DNA of 46,864 bases from Thermoleptolyngbya sp046719575 (GCA_046719575.1 JBDNCP010000015.1:1-46864); one strand, 5' to 3'. Shown: positions 31,621 to 39,997, counted from the stretch's first letter. The notes: a model not told the origin generated them from the letters alone. Numbers and translations are program-made.

Positions 31621-31797
31621 ATGCCGCGCTCCAAATCCGATCTGCCCAGCAAACTGTGTCCGGTATGCCAGCGGCCATTTACGTGGCGCAAAAAATGGGA
31701 AGATTGCTGGGATGAGGTCAAGTATTGCTCCGAACGCTGCCGTCGTCGTCGCGCTCAGGCGAAGCCCGAAGACGACGAGCCGCAGCATCGGGAGTGA
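31621..31797 (+). CDS. DUF2256 zinc-ribbon-like small protein
   Basis: A 58-residue protein: MPRSKSDLPSKLCPVCQRPF, then TWRKKWEDCWDEVKYCSERC, then RRRR and an acidic tail. The CPVC and YCSERC pairs plus the TWRKKWE block are the DUF2256 signature, a small probable zinc-binding protein often seen beside other genes of unknown function. No clear ribosome binding site is visible. It lies 49 bases before the isoaspartyl peptidase gene. Confidence 0.85.
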   Translation: MPRSKSDLPSKLCPVCQRPFTWRKKWEDCWDEVKYCSERCRRRRAQAKPEDDEPQHRE

Positions 31798-31845
31798 GAC
31801 TTTATGACTCCTCACTAACCTTGGACTACTGGAGAAGGGCTTTCT

Positions 31846-32814
31846 ATGCTGATGGGTCATGTTCAGCCCAAGCTGATTATTCATGGCGGGGCGGGCAGTT
31901 CGCTCCGCAGCAAGGGTGGAGCGGATGCCGTGCGGCTGTCGCTCTACCGGGTGATTGAGGAAGTATATGGGCTGCTGTTGGCGGGGGCGAGCGCTCAGTC
32001 GGCGGTGGTGCGCGGCTGCCAGATGCTAGAGGATGATCCCCGGTTTAACGCGGGCACGGGGTCGGTGCTGCAATCGGACGGGCAGATTCGCATGAGCGCA
32101 TCGCTGATGAATGGCTCGGCTCAGCGGTTTAGCGGGGTGATCAATGTGTCGCGGGTGCAGCACCCGATCGATTTGGCGCTGTTTTTGCAAGATGCGAGCG
32201 ATCGCGTTTTATCCGACTATGGCTCTTTAGAACTAATGCGGGAACTGGGTGTGCCCTCCTATGACCCGCTGACGGAGATTCGCCTTCAGGAATGGATTCA
32301 GGAGCGCGACCATAACTTTTCCAAAGAAATGGCGGGCGTGGTGGCGGAAAAAGAACTCGTCTCGGAAGCAGGGCGCGGCACGATTGGCGTGGTAGCGCTG
32401 GATAGCGAAGGCCAGCTTGCGGTCGGCACTTCGACAGGCGGCAAAGGCTTTGAGCGAATTGGGCGGGTCAGCGATTCCGCCATGCCAGCGGGCAACTACG
32501 CCACCCATCATGCCGCCGTGAGCTGCACGGGCATCGGGGAAGACATTATCGACGAGTGTTTGGCGGCGCGGATTGTGGTGCGGGTGACAGATGGAAACTC
32601 ACTGCTGCAAGCCTTTGAGCGATCGTTCATTGAGGCGGAGCAAAATCGGCGCGACTTTGGGGCGATTGGGCTAGACCGCACCGGGGCGATCGCCTGGGGC
32701 AAGACCTGTCCGACGCTGCTGGCCGCCTACCACGACGGCACGCGCATGGGCGACACGCTCGACCTACCAGAAGAAATGGTGACGGGTGGCGTTGAGTCGC
32801 CTGCCCACGCCTAG
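31846..32814 (+). CDS. Isoaspartyl peptidase / plant-type L-asparaginase
   Basis: This 322-residue Ntn-hydrolase is made as a precursor that cleaves itself before Thr179 (GRGTIGVVALD) to expose the catalytic nucleophile. It would hydrolyse isoaspartyl dipeptides and asparagine. Other family blocks are LIIHGGAGS, PRFNAGTGSVLQSDG, VGTSTGGKG and CTGIGED. The stop lies 13 bases before the ispD start, with the ispD ribosome binding site in the gap, so the two genes are probably co-transcribed. ATG 31846 and ATG 31852 are both possible starts. Confidence 0.92.
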   Translation: MLMGHVQPKLIIHGGAGSSLRSKGGADAVRLSLYRVIEEVYGLLLAGASAQSAVVRGCQMLEDDPRFNAGTGSVLQSDGQIRMSASLMNGSAQRFSGVINVSRVQHPIDLALFLQDASDRVLSDYGSLELMRELGVPSYDPLTEIRLQEWIQERDHNFSKEMAGVVAEKELVSEAGRGTIGVVALDSEGQLAVGTSTGGKGFERIGRVSDSAMPAGNYATHHAAVSCTGIGEDIIDECLAARIVVRVTDGNSLLQAFERSFIEAEQNRRDFGAIGLDRTGAIAWGKTCPTLLAAYHDGTRMGDTLDLPEEMVTGGVESPAHA

Positions 32815-32827
32815 CAGGAGGTTGCTG

Positions 32828-33526
32828 GTGTACTTGTTGATTCCTGCTGCTGGCTCTGGCAAACGCATGGGCGCAACTCGCAACAAGCTGCTGCTGCCCC
32901 TGTTTGGCAAGCCGATCATTGCCTGGACGCTGCTGGCGGCCAAGGCGGCCCCGTCAATTCACTGGATTGGCATCGTTGCCCAGCCGGAAGAGTGGCAAGA
33001 CTTTCGAGACATTGCCGCAGGGCTGGGCATGGGGCGGACAGTGCGCCTGATTCCTGGCGGCAAAACGCGGCAGGAGTCGGTCTATAACGGCTTGCAGGAG
33101 TTGCCCGCCGTGGCAGAGCGGGTGCTGATTCACGACGGGGCGCGGTGTTTGGCTACGCCAGATCTGTTTGACCGATGCAGTGAGGCGCTGCTGAACTGCG
33201 CTGGCCTGATCGCCGCGATTCCTGTGAAAGACACGATCAAAGTCGTTGCGCCTGGAACCGAAATCATCCAGTCTACGCCTGACCGTAGCCAGCTCTGGGC
33301 TGCCCAAACGCCACAGGGTTTTGATGTAGAGACGCTGAAACGCTGCCACGACACCGGCCGCGAGATGGGCTGGGAAGTGACCGATGATGCGATGCTGTTT
33401 GAACAGTGCGGGCTAGCGGTGCGAATTGTGCAGGGCGAAGAGACGAACCTGAAGGTGACAACCCCCGTGGATCTGGCGATCGCCGAATTTATCTTGCGCG
33501 ATCGCCAAAAGTCCACCAATTCCTGA
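32828..33526 (+). CDS. ispD: 2-C-methyl-D-erythritol 4-phosphate cytidylyltransferase
   Basis: The 232-residue enzyme couples CTP with MEP in the non-mevalonate isoprenoid pathway, which supplies precursors for chlorophyll phytol, carotenoids and quinones. It has LLIPAAGSGKRMGATRNKL (nucleotide loop), PGGKTRQESVYNGL, VLIHDGARCL, AIPVKDTIK, AAQTPQGF, TDDAMLFEQ and LKVTTPVDLAIAE. I chose GTG 32828 because AGGAGG lies six bases upstream, overlapping the end of the preceding gene's stop region. Confidence 0.95.
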   Translation: MYLLIPAAGSGKRMGATRNKLLLPLFGKPIIAWTLLAAKAAPSIHWIGIVAQPEEWQDFRDIAAGLGMGRTVRLIPGGKTRQESVYNGLQELPAVAERVLIHDGARCLATPDLFDRCSEALLNCAGLIAAIPVKDTIKVVAPGTEIIQSTPDRSQLWAAQTPQGFDVETLKRCHDTGREMGWEVTDDAMLFEQCGLAVRIVQGEETNLKVTTPVDLAIAEFILRDRQKSTNS

Positions 33527-33549
33527 GCTTAATGACTCTTCACCGACGC

Positions 33550-34442
33550 TCACTCAATTATCTGCTCATCCAACAAGTTGAGCCAGTCCTGAATTTCTTG
33601 ACCTAACCAATCTAGCTCCGATACCGTTAGATCGGTCAGGGCATGTCTTTGATTATCAATCCAAATTACAAGCATGGGCAAGATAGAAATTTGTCCAATC
33701 TGACTTTCACTAACCCGTTCGATTTTTCTAAAAAGAGAGCGTTGAAGCTTAACCTGATCTCGCTGAAAAACAGTAGGGCACCTCGAAAAATAGGGTTGTT
33801 TGTTGAGAATGACTGGATATAGCGTGGCTGATTTTCGCAATAAGGCAATTAATCGAGGTTCCCAGTAGAAACACTGTCTAGTTTCACGCCTAAAAACTTA
33901 CGAGACAGAGATATAGAGTCTTGATCTTGTGCTTTGGCTAATCGTAATTGAATCGTGGCATAGCTCATAGCCAGGATAAAAGGGGCCATGAGGATGAGCA
34001 GTCCAAAAAGCGCCCACCCGATAATTGGGAGAAGAAAGACGATTACAAGAAGCACACTATAATAAGCGCCTAGAATAATCAGAGCCAGAATGAATAATGG
34101 AGAGGGCAGCGATCGCACAAAAGATGGCACAAAGGATGAGGCTCGTGCCTGCTCAGTTTGAACAAAGGCAAACCCCCTTGAGTGTAGGCAAGTCGAGATC
34201 AAAGGAATCCAGATATTGGGGAATTGCAGGATGATTGAGCGTTTTAAGAATTCCAGCTTCGCGTTCAAACAGCTTGAAATCATCCCAACTAAAGTCATAG
34301 CTGAAAATCAAAAGCTTTATGACAACCTGCTGCTGAGTTTGATGATCAACTGCCAAATAGGTTTGTCGGCCTGGCTTTTTACCCACTTTTTACCCAGTTG
34401 TTGTTGAACTTCGTAGCGATCGCCCAAGTTTAGAAGTTCCAC
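33550..34442 (-). pseudogene. Decayed Ser/Thr protein kinase gene
   Basis: Read on the minus strand, a GTG at 34442 opens ELLNLGDRYEVQQQLGKK, the start of a cyanobacterial eukaryotic-type kinase. An 11 bp direct duplication at 34375-34396 shifts the frame. The N-lobe then continues (PGRQTYLAVDHQTQQQVVIK and LFEREAGILKTLNHPAIPQY) to LPTLKG. One extra G there shifts to GFAFVQTEQAR. The whole catalytic core (HRD and DFG regions) is missing. What follows is a two-helix membrane segment and, in yet another frame from 33840, a tail ending ELDWLGQEIQDWLN, a common C-terminus for such proteins. Confidence 0.75.
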
Positions 34443-34549
34443 AGCGCTAATTCCTCATTTTGGAGAGTGGCTATGCAGCTCATCGTGAAGCAGAGTTGAA
34501 CCCTGATCCTGATTTCAATTCCTGTTTGCGTTTTGCTTAAACTAGAAAG

Positions 34550-34595
34550 AAAAGGCGATCGCCCTGCCCAGGGATGGGTTGAGCGATCGCCTTTT
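34550..34595 (-). terminator. Hairpin terminator of the anbu gene, HIP1 in the stem
   Basis: AAAAGGCGATCGC pairs perfectly with GCGATCGCCTTTT, and TTTTCTTT ends the stem on the minus strand. It lies 59 bases after the anbu stop. The symmetry allows action in both directions. Confidence 0.65.
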
Positions 34596-34654
34596 GATTA
34601 AGACTTTAGCTTGCGTGACAACTTTGTTTTTAGCGCTATCAGGCTGGCCAAAAT

Positions 34655-35389
34655 TTATAGCCCCATCCACTCGATCGGCGGCATCTGGTCAAAGGCCTGG
34701 CGCAGTGAAATTTCCCACTGCTTGCGAATTTCTACCAGATAGGGATCGTCTTGACCGAGACGGAGGCGATCGCCAATTTTGAACGAGTTCGTCCGATACA
34801 TCACCAGATCAATTGGCGGGCCCACAGAGATATTCGACTTCATGGTGGAATCAATCGACAGCAGCGCACACTTAGCCGCGTCCTCTACGCTCGTGTCGTA
34901 GCTCAAAATGCGATCCAGAATCGGCTTACCATACTTGGTTTCGCCAATTTGCAAGAAGGGCGTTTCAGGCGTGGCCTGGATGCAGTTGCCCTGGCGGTAA
35001 ATCAGATATAGCTCCGGCGCTTCGCCCTGAAACTGTCCCGCCAGCAAACAGTTGCAAGAAAAGTCGATCTTGTCGCGCTCTAGCCAGGGGCGCTCTCGCT
35101 CCTGAACATGGCGAATCTTTTCGCCCACATAGCAGGCCGCATCATAAAGCGTCGGCAATGTATGAAAGCTTTCGCATTCGCCCAGTTTCAAGTCGCGGTT
35201 TAGCATATTCACCACGGCTTGCGTAATCGCCAGATTTCCCGACGTGCAGAGCAAAATCACTCGCTGGCCGGGTTCCGAAAAATCGAATAGCTTTTGGTAG
35301 GTGGAAATATAGTCTACGCCCGCGTTTGTGCGCGAGTCTGATGCCACCACAAAGCCGGATTGGGTGACGATGCCGAGGCAGTAGGTCAT
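34655..35389 (-). CDS. Anbu-type proteasome-like peptidase
   Basis: The 244-residue protein is a bacterial proteasome-beta homologue of the Anbu group. After removal of Met1 the nucleophile would be the N-terminal threonine of TYCLGIVTQSGFVVASDSRT. Asp18 and Lys33 sit at the proteasomal Asp17 and Lys33-like positions. NAGVDYISTYQKLF is an Anbu signature, and SIDSTMKSNISVGPPIDLVM marks the C-terminal half. Many Anbu genes stand beside alpha-E, ATP-grasp and transglutaminase genes; none is present here. It follows hrcA by 19 bases and is probably co-transcribed with it. Confidence 0.88.
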   Translation of the reverse strand: MTYCLGIVTQSGFVVASDSRTNAGVDYISTYQKLFDFSEPGQRVILLCTSGNLAITQAVVNMLNRDLKLGECESFHTLPTLYDAACYVGEKIRHVQERERPWLERDKIDFSCNCLLAGQFQGEAPELYLIYRQGNCIQATPETPFLQIGETKYGKPILDRILSYDTSVEDAAKCALLSIDSTMKSNISVGPPIDLVMYRTNSFKIGDRLRLGQDDPYLVEIRKQWEISLRQAFDQMPPIEWMGL

Positions 35390-35408
35390 GGCGATGAGGC
35401 TAAAACAC

Positions 35409-36503
35409 TTAGGACTGACTCAGCGTATCAGAAAGGTAGTCCGCCGTGGTTTCCAAAAGGGCGATCGCATTTTCATACATCATGCGGGTGGGGCCGAGCA
35501 TTCCCAGGCTGCCAACGGGCACGCTGCCCCGGTGATAGGTGGTGGAAATCAGCGTGCAGCCGCGCATGGGTTCTAGCGGATTTTCGGAGCCGATGCGAAT
35601 CATGACACGGCGATCGCCCCCATCCGCATCAGTCTCAAAAATCAGCGGCCAGAGTTGGTCTTGCTCCGCCTCTAGCACATGCAAAATCGTCTGCACTTGA
35701 TGTAGTTCTGAAAATTCTGGATGCCGCCGCAGCACCTCCGCCACGCCGCTGATGAAGATCTGCGTAGACACGGGCGACTGGGTGCGCCGCTCCAAATCTG
35801 CCAGCGACCCCCGCAGCACGTTGGCATATCGCTCAAACTCGCGCCCCAGTTCTGACCAATCCAGCGAGGCAATATCACCGAGCGATCGCCCCTTCAAATG
35901 CTCATTCAAAAAGTTCGACAAAATTTGCAGCTCCCGCTCCAGCAGGTCAGGATCGTCTGGGGGTTGAGCCGATTCGGTAGGCGCTTTGGGCAAATCCACC
36001 ACCACCGACTGCGTTTTATAAGAATCCAGCACCACAATCAGCATCAGCCGCCCCGGATCGATCTGCACCAGTTGCAGATGGCGCACCTGAGCCATCGTGC
36101 TTTGGGGCATCGTTACCAGAGCAATGTAGCCGCTGAGCGTTGAGAGAATCTGCGCTGCACCGTGCAGCACGGCTTCCAGGCTCCAGCCTTCCACATCCAA
36201 CTGCTCGGCCAGCACCCGATCAACCCGGCGGGCAGCCTCTTCCGACGGGATCATTAGCTGATCCACATACACCCGATAGCCCGAATCAGACGGCACGCGC
36301 CCCGCCGAGGTATGGGGCTGATAGAGCAGACCCTCGCGCTCTAGGTAGCCCATCACATTGCGAATCGTTGCCGAACTGACGCGGGGAGTAAATTCTTCTA
36401 CCAGCGCCTCAGACCCGACAGGACGAGCCGTGACAATGTACTGACGCACCGTAGCGCTGAGTACCTGTTGCTGGCGATTATTAAGCTTGACTGGAGTAGC
36501 CAT
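35409..36503 (-). CDS. hrcA: Heat-inducible transcription repressor HrcA
   Basis: The 364-residue repressor binds CIRCE elements and controls groE-type heat-shock operons. The N-terminal winged helix is clear: LNNRQQQVLSATVRQYIVTA, then PVGSEALVEEF and SSATIRNVMGYLEREGLL, then TSAGRVPSDSGYRVYVD. The C-terminal half contains GVAEVLRRHPEF and ENPLEPMRGCTLISTTYHRG. No CIRCE inverted repeat (TTAGCACTC-N9-GAGTGCTAA) was seen in the window, so its targets lie elsewhere. The anbu gene follows at 19 bases. Confidence 0.95.
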   Translation of the reverse strand: MATPVKLNNRQQQVLSATVRQYIVTARPVGSEALVEEFTPRVSSATIRNVMGYLEREGLLYQPHTSAGRVPSDSGYRVYVDQLMIPSEEAARRVDRVLAEQLDVEGWSLEAVLHGAAQILSTLSGYIALVTMPQSTMAQVRHLQLVQIDPGRLMLIVVLDSYKTQSVVVDLPKAPTESAQPPDDPDLLERELQILSNFLNEHLKGRSLGDIASLDWSELGREFERYANVLRGSLADLERRTQSPVSTQIFISGVAEVLRRHPEFSELHQVQTILHVLEAEQDQLWPLIFETDADGGDRRVMIRIGSENPLEPMRGCTLISTTYHRGSVPVGSLGMLGPTRMMYENAIALLETTADYLSDTLSQS

Positions 36504-36656
36504 CTCAGCCTGATTTCTTATGGATTTCTTAACGTATTAATGTGATCGTAATTTAGCGCCTTTGGGATTGTCTATGCGTAGCTAGGCATACTAAGCCAGA
36601 AACGCCGACAAGGAAAGGCAGAAGCGGGAATCAATCCCTAAAAATCAGACCAGAAC

Positions 36657-36747
36657 AGGACTTACGCACTTGCGATGAACTTTTTGGATTTCGGACTATT
36701 TCTCGCGGGCGCAGCCCGCGAGAAATAGTCCAACTGCGTAAGCCCTA
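36657..36747. mobile_element. 91 bp MITE-like element with 6 bp direct repeats
   Basis: Terminal inverted repeats AGGACTTACGCACTTG and TAGGGCTTACGCAGTTG (read inward) enclose a perfect 18 bp stem hairpin (GGACTATTTCTCGCGGGC around GCA). The element is flanked on both sides by CAGAAC (36651-36656 and 36748-36753), a likely target duplication. The GGCTTACGCA-type ends resemble cyanobacterial IS termini, but no transposase is present. Confidence 0.75.
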
Positions 36748-36762
36748 CAGAACAAAATTGTC

Positions 36763-36791
36763 TTGACAGTGTGGCACAATACCTGTCTAAT
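36763..36791 (+). promoter_or_regulatory. Sigma-70-type promoter upstream of puuE
   Basis: TTGACA at 36763-36768 and TCTAAT at 36786-36791 are separated by exactly 17 bases. The predicted start near 36798 gives a leader of about 105 bases. It begins 15 bases after the MITE-like element. Confidence 0.6.
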
Positions 36792-36903
36792 CCCGCCCCA
36801 GCATCCAGTTTCAATGGTCGCCGAGGGGGGTTGGGTTAGCCGAGCGATTCTGTTGCAACTTCACACTTCTTCCAAACCTCTGCCCAAGATTCTCCAAAAA
36901 TCT

Positions 36904-37818
36904 ATGTCTACCCCTTATCCCCGTGATTTGGTCGGCTATGGCCGTCATACCCCCGATCCGCGCTGGCCCAATCAAGCCCGTGTGGCGGTGCAATTTGTGA
37001 TTAATTACGAAGAGGGCGGCGAAAACTGCATCCTGCATGGCGATGCGGCATCGGAGGCCTTTTTGTCAGAAATTGTCGGTGCGTCGCCGCTGCTGGGGGT
37101 GCGCCATATGAATATGGAGTCGATTTACGAATATGGTAGCCGGGCCGGGTTTTGGCGACTGCATCGGCTGTTTACCCAGCGGCAACTGCCTGTGACGGTC
37201 TACGGCATTGCAATGGCGCTGGAGCGCAACCCAGAGGCGGCGGCGGCGATGGTGGAAGCGGGGTGGGAAATTGCTAGCCACGGCTATCGCTGGATTGACT
37301 ATCAATATGTCAGCGAGGAGACAGAGCGGGAGCATATCCAAAAGGCGATCGCCATTCAGACACGGGTTACGGGCAGTCGTCCGCTCGGTTTCTATCAGGG
37401 GCGCATGAGTCCGAATACGCGGCGGCTGGTGGTCGAGGAGGGCGGCTTTCTCTACGATGCCGACAGCTATGCCGACGACCTACCCTATTGGGTGCATGAC
37501 TACGGCAAACCGCATCTGGTCATTCCCTACACGCTCGATAACAACGACATGCGCTTCGCCACCGCGCAGGGCTTTAACTCTGGCGATCAGTTTTTTGCTT
37601 ACCTGCGCGATGCCTTTGATGTGCTGTATGCCGAAGGAGCCGACGCACCCAAGATGATGAGCATTGGGTTGCACTGTCGGCTGGTGGGCCGCCCCGGTCG
37701 CGCCGCTGCCCTAGCTCGTTTTCTGGACTATGTGATGCAGCATGAGCGAGTGTGGGTCTGTCGCCGGATTGATATTGCGCGACACTGGCATGAGCATCAT
37801 GCGCCTGTTTCTGGGTAA
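36904..37818 (+). CDS. puuE: PuuE-type allantoinase (polysaccharide deacetylase family)
   Basis: This 304-residue NodB-fold enzyme opens the hydantoin ring of allantoin to allantoate in purine breakdown. Family blocks are YPRDLVGYGRHTPDPRWP, VQFVINYEEGGENCILHGD, MNMESIYEYGSRAGFWRL, GWEIASHGYRWIDYQ and DNNDMRF. I chose ATG 36904 because the frame upstream contains the predicted promoter. No other ureide or urate genes are adjacent. Its last codons merge into a 16 bp tandem repeat. Confidence 0.88.
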   Translation: MSTPYPRDLVGYGRHTPDPRWPNQARVAVQFVINYEEGGENCILHGDAASEAFLSEIVGASPLLGVRHMNMESIYEYGSRAGFWRLHRLFTQRQLPVTVYGIAMALERNPEAAAAMVEAGWEIASHGYRWIDYQYVSEETEREHIQKAIAIQTRVTGSRPLGFYQGRMSPNTRRLVVEEGGFLYDADSYADDLPYWVHDYGKPHLVIPYTLDNNDMRFATAQGFNSGDQFFAYLRDAFDVLYAEGADAPKMMSIGLHCRLVGRPGRAAALARFLDYVMQHERVWVCRRIDIARHWHEHHAPVSG

Positions 37819-37868
37819 ACCCGTTGCTGGGTAAACCTGTCTCTAGGTAAACCTGTCTCTGGGTAAAA
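37811..37868. repeat. 16 bp tandem array at the end of puuE
   Basis: Four units of the form CTGGGTAAACCTGTCT (variants CCGTTG and CTAGG) begin inside the last codons of puuE. The TAA of the first unit is the stop codon, and the later units repeat it untranslated. Confidence 0.85.
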
Positions 37869-38091
37869 CAGTTGCGGAATTGACACCTTGCCACCAAGTA
37901 TAAGCAATTCCGGGTCGAACTTGAGTTTTTCATTACGAATCCAATTCGACCTGAGGGGCGATCGCGGTTGCAGGGCAAAAGTTTTCCCGTAGTATCAGAA
38001 ATAGGGCTAGCCCGTAGGCAATTATTGCTATCGGATTCTAGAGTTGGGCGACCCCCTACTGCCGTTTCAAGTATTTTGAGAGGACTGTTGC

Positions 38092-38391
38092 ATGGCAACC
38101 TTCAAGGTTACGCTGATCAACGAAGCCGAAGGGCTGAATACCACGATCGAAGTGCCCGATGATGAGTACATTCTCGACGCGGCGGAAGAGCAAGGCATCG
38201 ACCTGCCCTACTCCTGCCGTGCGGGTGCTTGCTCGACCTGCGCTGGAAAAATCAAAGAAGGCACCGTAGACCAGTCTGACCAGTCTTTCCTGGATGATGA
38301 CCAAATTGAAGCAGGCTACGTGCTGACCTGCGTTGCCTACCCCACGTCTGACGTGGTGATCCTGACCCATCAGGAAGAAGAACTGTACTAA
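38092..38391 (+). CDS. petF: Plant-type [2Fe-2S] ferredoxin
   Basis: This 99-residue soluble electron carrier accepts electrons from photosystem I and feeds FNR and other enzymes. The cluster ligands are Cys42, Cys47 and Cys50 in SCRAGACSTCAGK and Cys80 in YVLTCVAYPTSDV. The ends MATFKVTLINEAEG and HQEEELY are typical of the main photosynthetic ferredoxin. The gene is monocistronic, with a terminator-like hairpin about 160 bases downstream. A GAGAGGACTG ribosome-binding-like stretch precedes the ATG. Confidence 0.96.
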   Translation: MATFKVTLINEAEGLNTTIEVPDDEYILDAAEEQGIDLPYSCRAGACSTCAGKIKEGTVDQSDQSFLDDDQIEAGYVLTCVAYPTSDVVILTHQEEELY

Positions 38392-38550
38392 GCGACTGAC
38401 TGTTTTTGAATTGGCTTTTGAATCTGAAGCTAAAGCGGGCTGTCTTTTCGAGCAATTGGCTCTGTGAAAAGGCGGCCCTTTAGTTTGAGCAGGTAGGAAC
38501 GGGATTCTAAGTGGGTAGGCATTAATCAACATAAAACCTAATAAAACCTA

Positions 38551-38578
38551 AAAACCCTGCGCCGCCCGCGCAGGGTTT
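38551..38578 (+). terminator. Hairpin downstream of petF
   Basis: AAACCCTGCGC pairs with GCGCAGGGTTT around a five-base loop. A weak T-rich tract (TCTATTTTT) follows after nine bases. Confidence 0.5.
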
Positions 38579-39055
38579 AGGGTCTATTTTTAATTTGGTC
38601 TATTTACTCAGCTGGGTGAGGACTGATGCAGCAGGTTAAAGGGGTTGTCAAAACAAACTCATAACGAGTATGATTTAGAAAGATTGTCTGGGTAAACCTG
38701 CAATCAGAAAGTTAAACGACTGTGCATGACTCTGGATGAGTTTGGATCACTCCAAGTGGCTCTAGATGACTCTGGATGATTGCTCTGGCTCCATGATTGC
38801 CCGTCTGGTCGCTCGTTTGTAAGGTTTACGGTCGGTCAACCAACGGGAGGTAGAGCCATCGTTCTTGGGAAACGTGTCTCTTTGGAAGGATGAAGATTTC
38901 AGGAAAGTGCCAGACACTAGATACAACTGAAGATTACTGAGAACTTTGGAGCCGTGCGGCTGGTTTGTGAGTTTTCTGGCTTTGGCTGATCTATTGCGGG
39001 AGGGATTCACCTTTGGAAGGATGCCTCTGTGGCCTTGAGCCACCGCCGGATTGCC

Positions 39056-39111
39056 CTGTATGGCGCTACCTGTATGACGCTACCTGTATGACGCTACCTG
39101 TATGACGCTAT
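39056..39111. repeat. 14 bp tandem array, about four units
   Basis: Units of CTGTATGACGCTAC are repeated head to tail. The first has TGGCG and the last runs into CAGTGACTAACCATCAGTGACTAAC-like direct repeats. Confidence 0.9.
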
Positions 39112-39159
39112 CAGTGACTAACCATCAGTGACTAACTAACTGATTGAGTTGCTGAATGT

Positions 39160-39189
39160 TTGAAACGTTTGAACCGAATCTTTGATAAT
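39160..39189 (+). promoter_or_regulatory. Probable promoter of dps
   Basis: TTGAAA at 39160-39165 and GATAAT at 39184-39189 are separated by 18 bases. The ribosome binding site GAGG at about 39201 and the ATG at 39213 follow. Confidence 0.5.
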
Positions 39190-39212
39190 CGTTAGCTAGC
39201 GAGGTTTTTGTT

Positions 39213-39695
39213 ATGACAACGACACTAGATGCTCGTCAAACTGCCTTGGTCAAAGCGCTGAACCGCGAACAAGCAAATACGCTGGTCGCTTACCTGAACT
39301 ACAAAAAGTATCACTGGATGACCTACGGGCCGCTGTTCCGTGATCTGCACCTGCTGTTTGAAGAACATGGCAATGAGATTTTTGCCATGCTGGACGAATT
39401 GGCTGAGCGGAGTCTGATGCTGGATGGTGCGCCGATTGCTGACCCTGCTGACTATCTGCCGACGGCGACGGTGAAGCCCTCGAAGGGCACGCTGAAGGTG
39501 CGCCAGATGGTGGAAGAGGCGATCGCCATGCATGAGCATATCATCAAGGAAATGCATGAGGATGCAGAGCTAGCCGACGATGCAGGCGACATTGGCACTG
39601 CGGATTTGCTGACCCGTCTGGTGCAGGTTCATCAAAAGCACCGCTGGTTCCTGAAGGAAATCCTGAAGCAGGGTGATGGCCTACTAGATGGCTAG
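39213..39695 (+). CDS. dps: Dps-family ferritin-like protein
   Basis: This 160-residue protein assembles a dodecameric shell that oxidises and stores iron and protects DNA and photosystems from peroxide. Ferroxidase residues match E. coli Dps by spacing: His34 (KKYHWMTYGP), His46, Glu50 (RDLHLLFEEHGNEI), Asp61 and Glu65 (MLDELAERSLML). The E. coli Asp67 position is Glu50 here, a common change. The C-terminal helix LTRLVQVHQKHRWFLKEIL closes the four-helix bundle. A HIP1-containing terminator follows. Confidence 0.93.
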   Translation: MTTTLDARQTALVKALNREQANTLVAYLNYKKYHWMTYGPLFRDLHLLFEEHGNEIFAMLDELAERSLMLDGAPIADPADYLPTATVKPSKGTLKVRQMVEEAIAMHEHIIKEMHEDAELADDAGDIGTADLLTRLVQVHQKHRWFLKEILKQGDGLLDG

Positions 39696-39744
39696 AAATT
39701 AGCGTCTTCTCGAAGGTTGATTGCAAGGTTGATTGCTAAGTGCT

Positions 39745-39801
39745 GCGATCGCCCAGATAGCTTGCCAAACGGTGGGTCTGTCTGGGCGATCGCGCTTTTT
39801 T
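39745..39801 (+). terminator. Terminator of dps with HIP1 stem
   Basis: GCGATCGCCCAGA pairs with TCTGGGCGATCGC and is followed by GC and six T residues. Confidence 0.7.
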
Positions 39802-39997
39802 CACGAACTCTGCCGCGCATTTTCACGGAGGACAAGCGGAATTTTTTTGGAAATAGGGGCGATCGCCTCCGAAATTCTACGAAGCCTTGGTGAAGTTACT
39901 CCTGCGAGGCACACGATAGCTTCGCAGCATACATATCCGTTACGCATACCTTATGCCTAGACAACGCATAAGCCGCGCCCTGTCTAAGCAAAGTTAA

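Larger units (their letters stand above)
36504..36903. other. Divergent hrcA/puuE promoter region with MITE-like element
   Basis: These 400 bases hold the hrcA upstream region, a 91 bp inverted-repeat element (36657-36747), a good sigma-70-type promoter (36763-36791) and about 110 bases of untranslated leader before the puuE ATG at 36904. The frame open from 36763 starts inside the promoter and is not accepted as coding. Confidence 0.5.
38392..39212. other. Long intergenic region between petF and dps
   Basis: About 820 bases with no gene I can support. It contains a terminator-like hairpin (38551-38578), short TGACTCTGGATGA-type direct repeats at 38725-38778, a 14 bp tandem array (39056-39111) and the dps promoter. 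A minus-strand frame at 38762-39043 stays open but has no recognisable features. Confidence 0.45.

Noticed and set aside
36504..36660. CIRCE operator for HrcA upstream of hrcA, and likewise upstream of clpC
   Set aside because: No TTAGCACTC-N9-GAGTGCTAA inverted repeat or close variant was found in either region.
36763..36903. 47-residue N-terminal extension of PuuE
   Set aside because: The extended frame begins inside a consensus promoter and the family start pattern fits the ATG at 36904.
38762..39043. Minus-strand frame of 93 codons between petF and dps
   Set aside because: Basic, low-complexity translation with no pattern, no ribosome binding site, and it overlaps short direct repeats.
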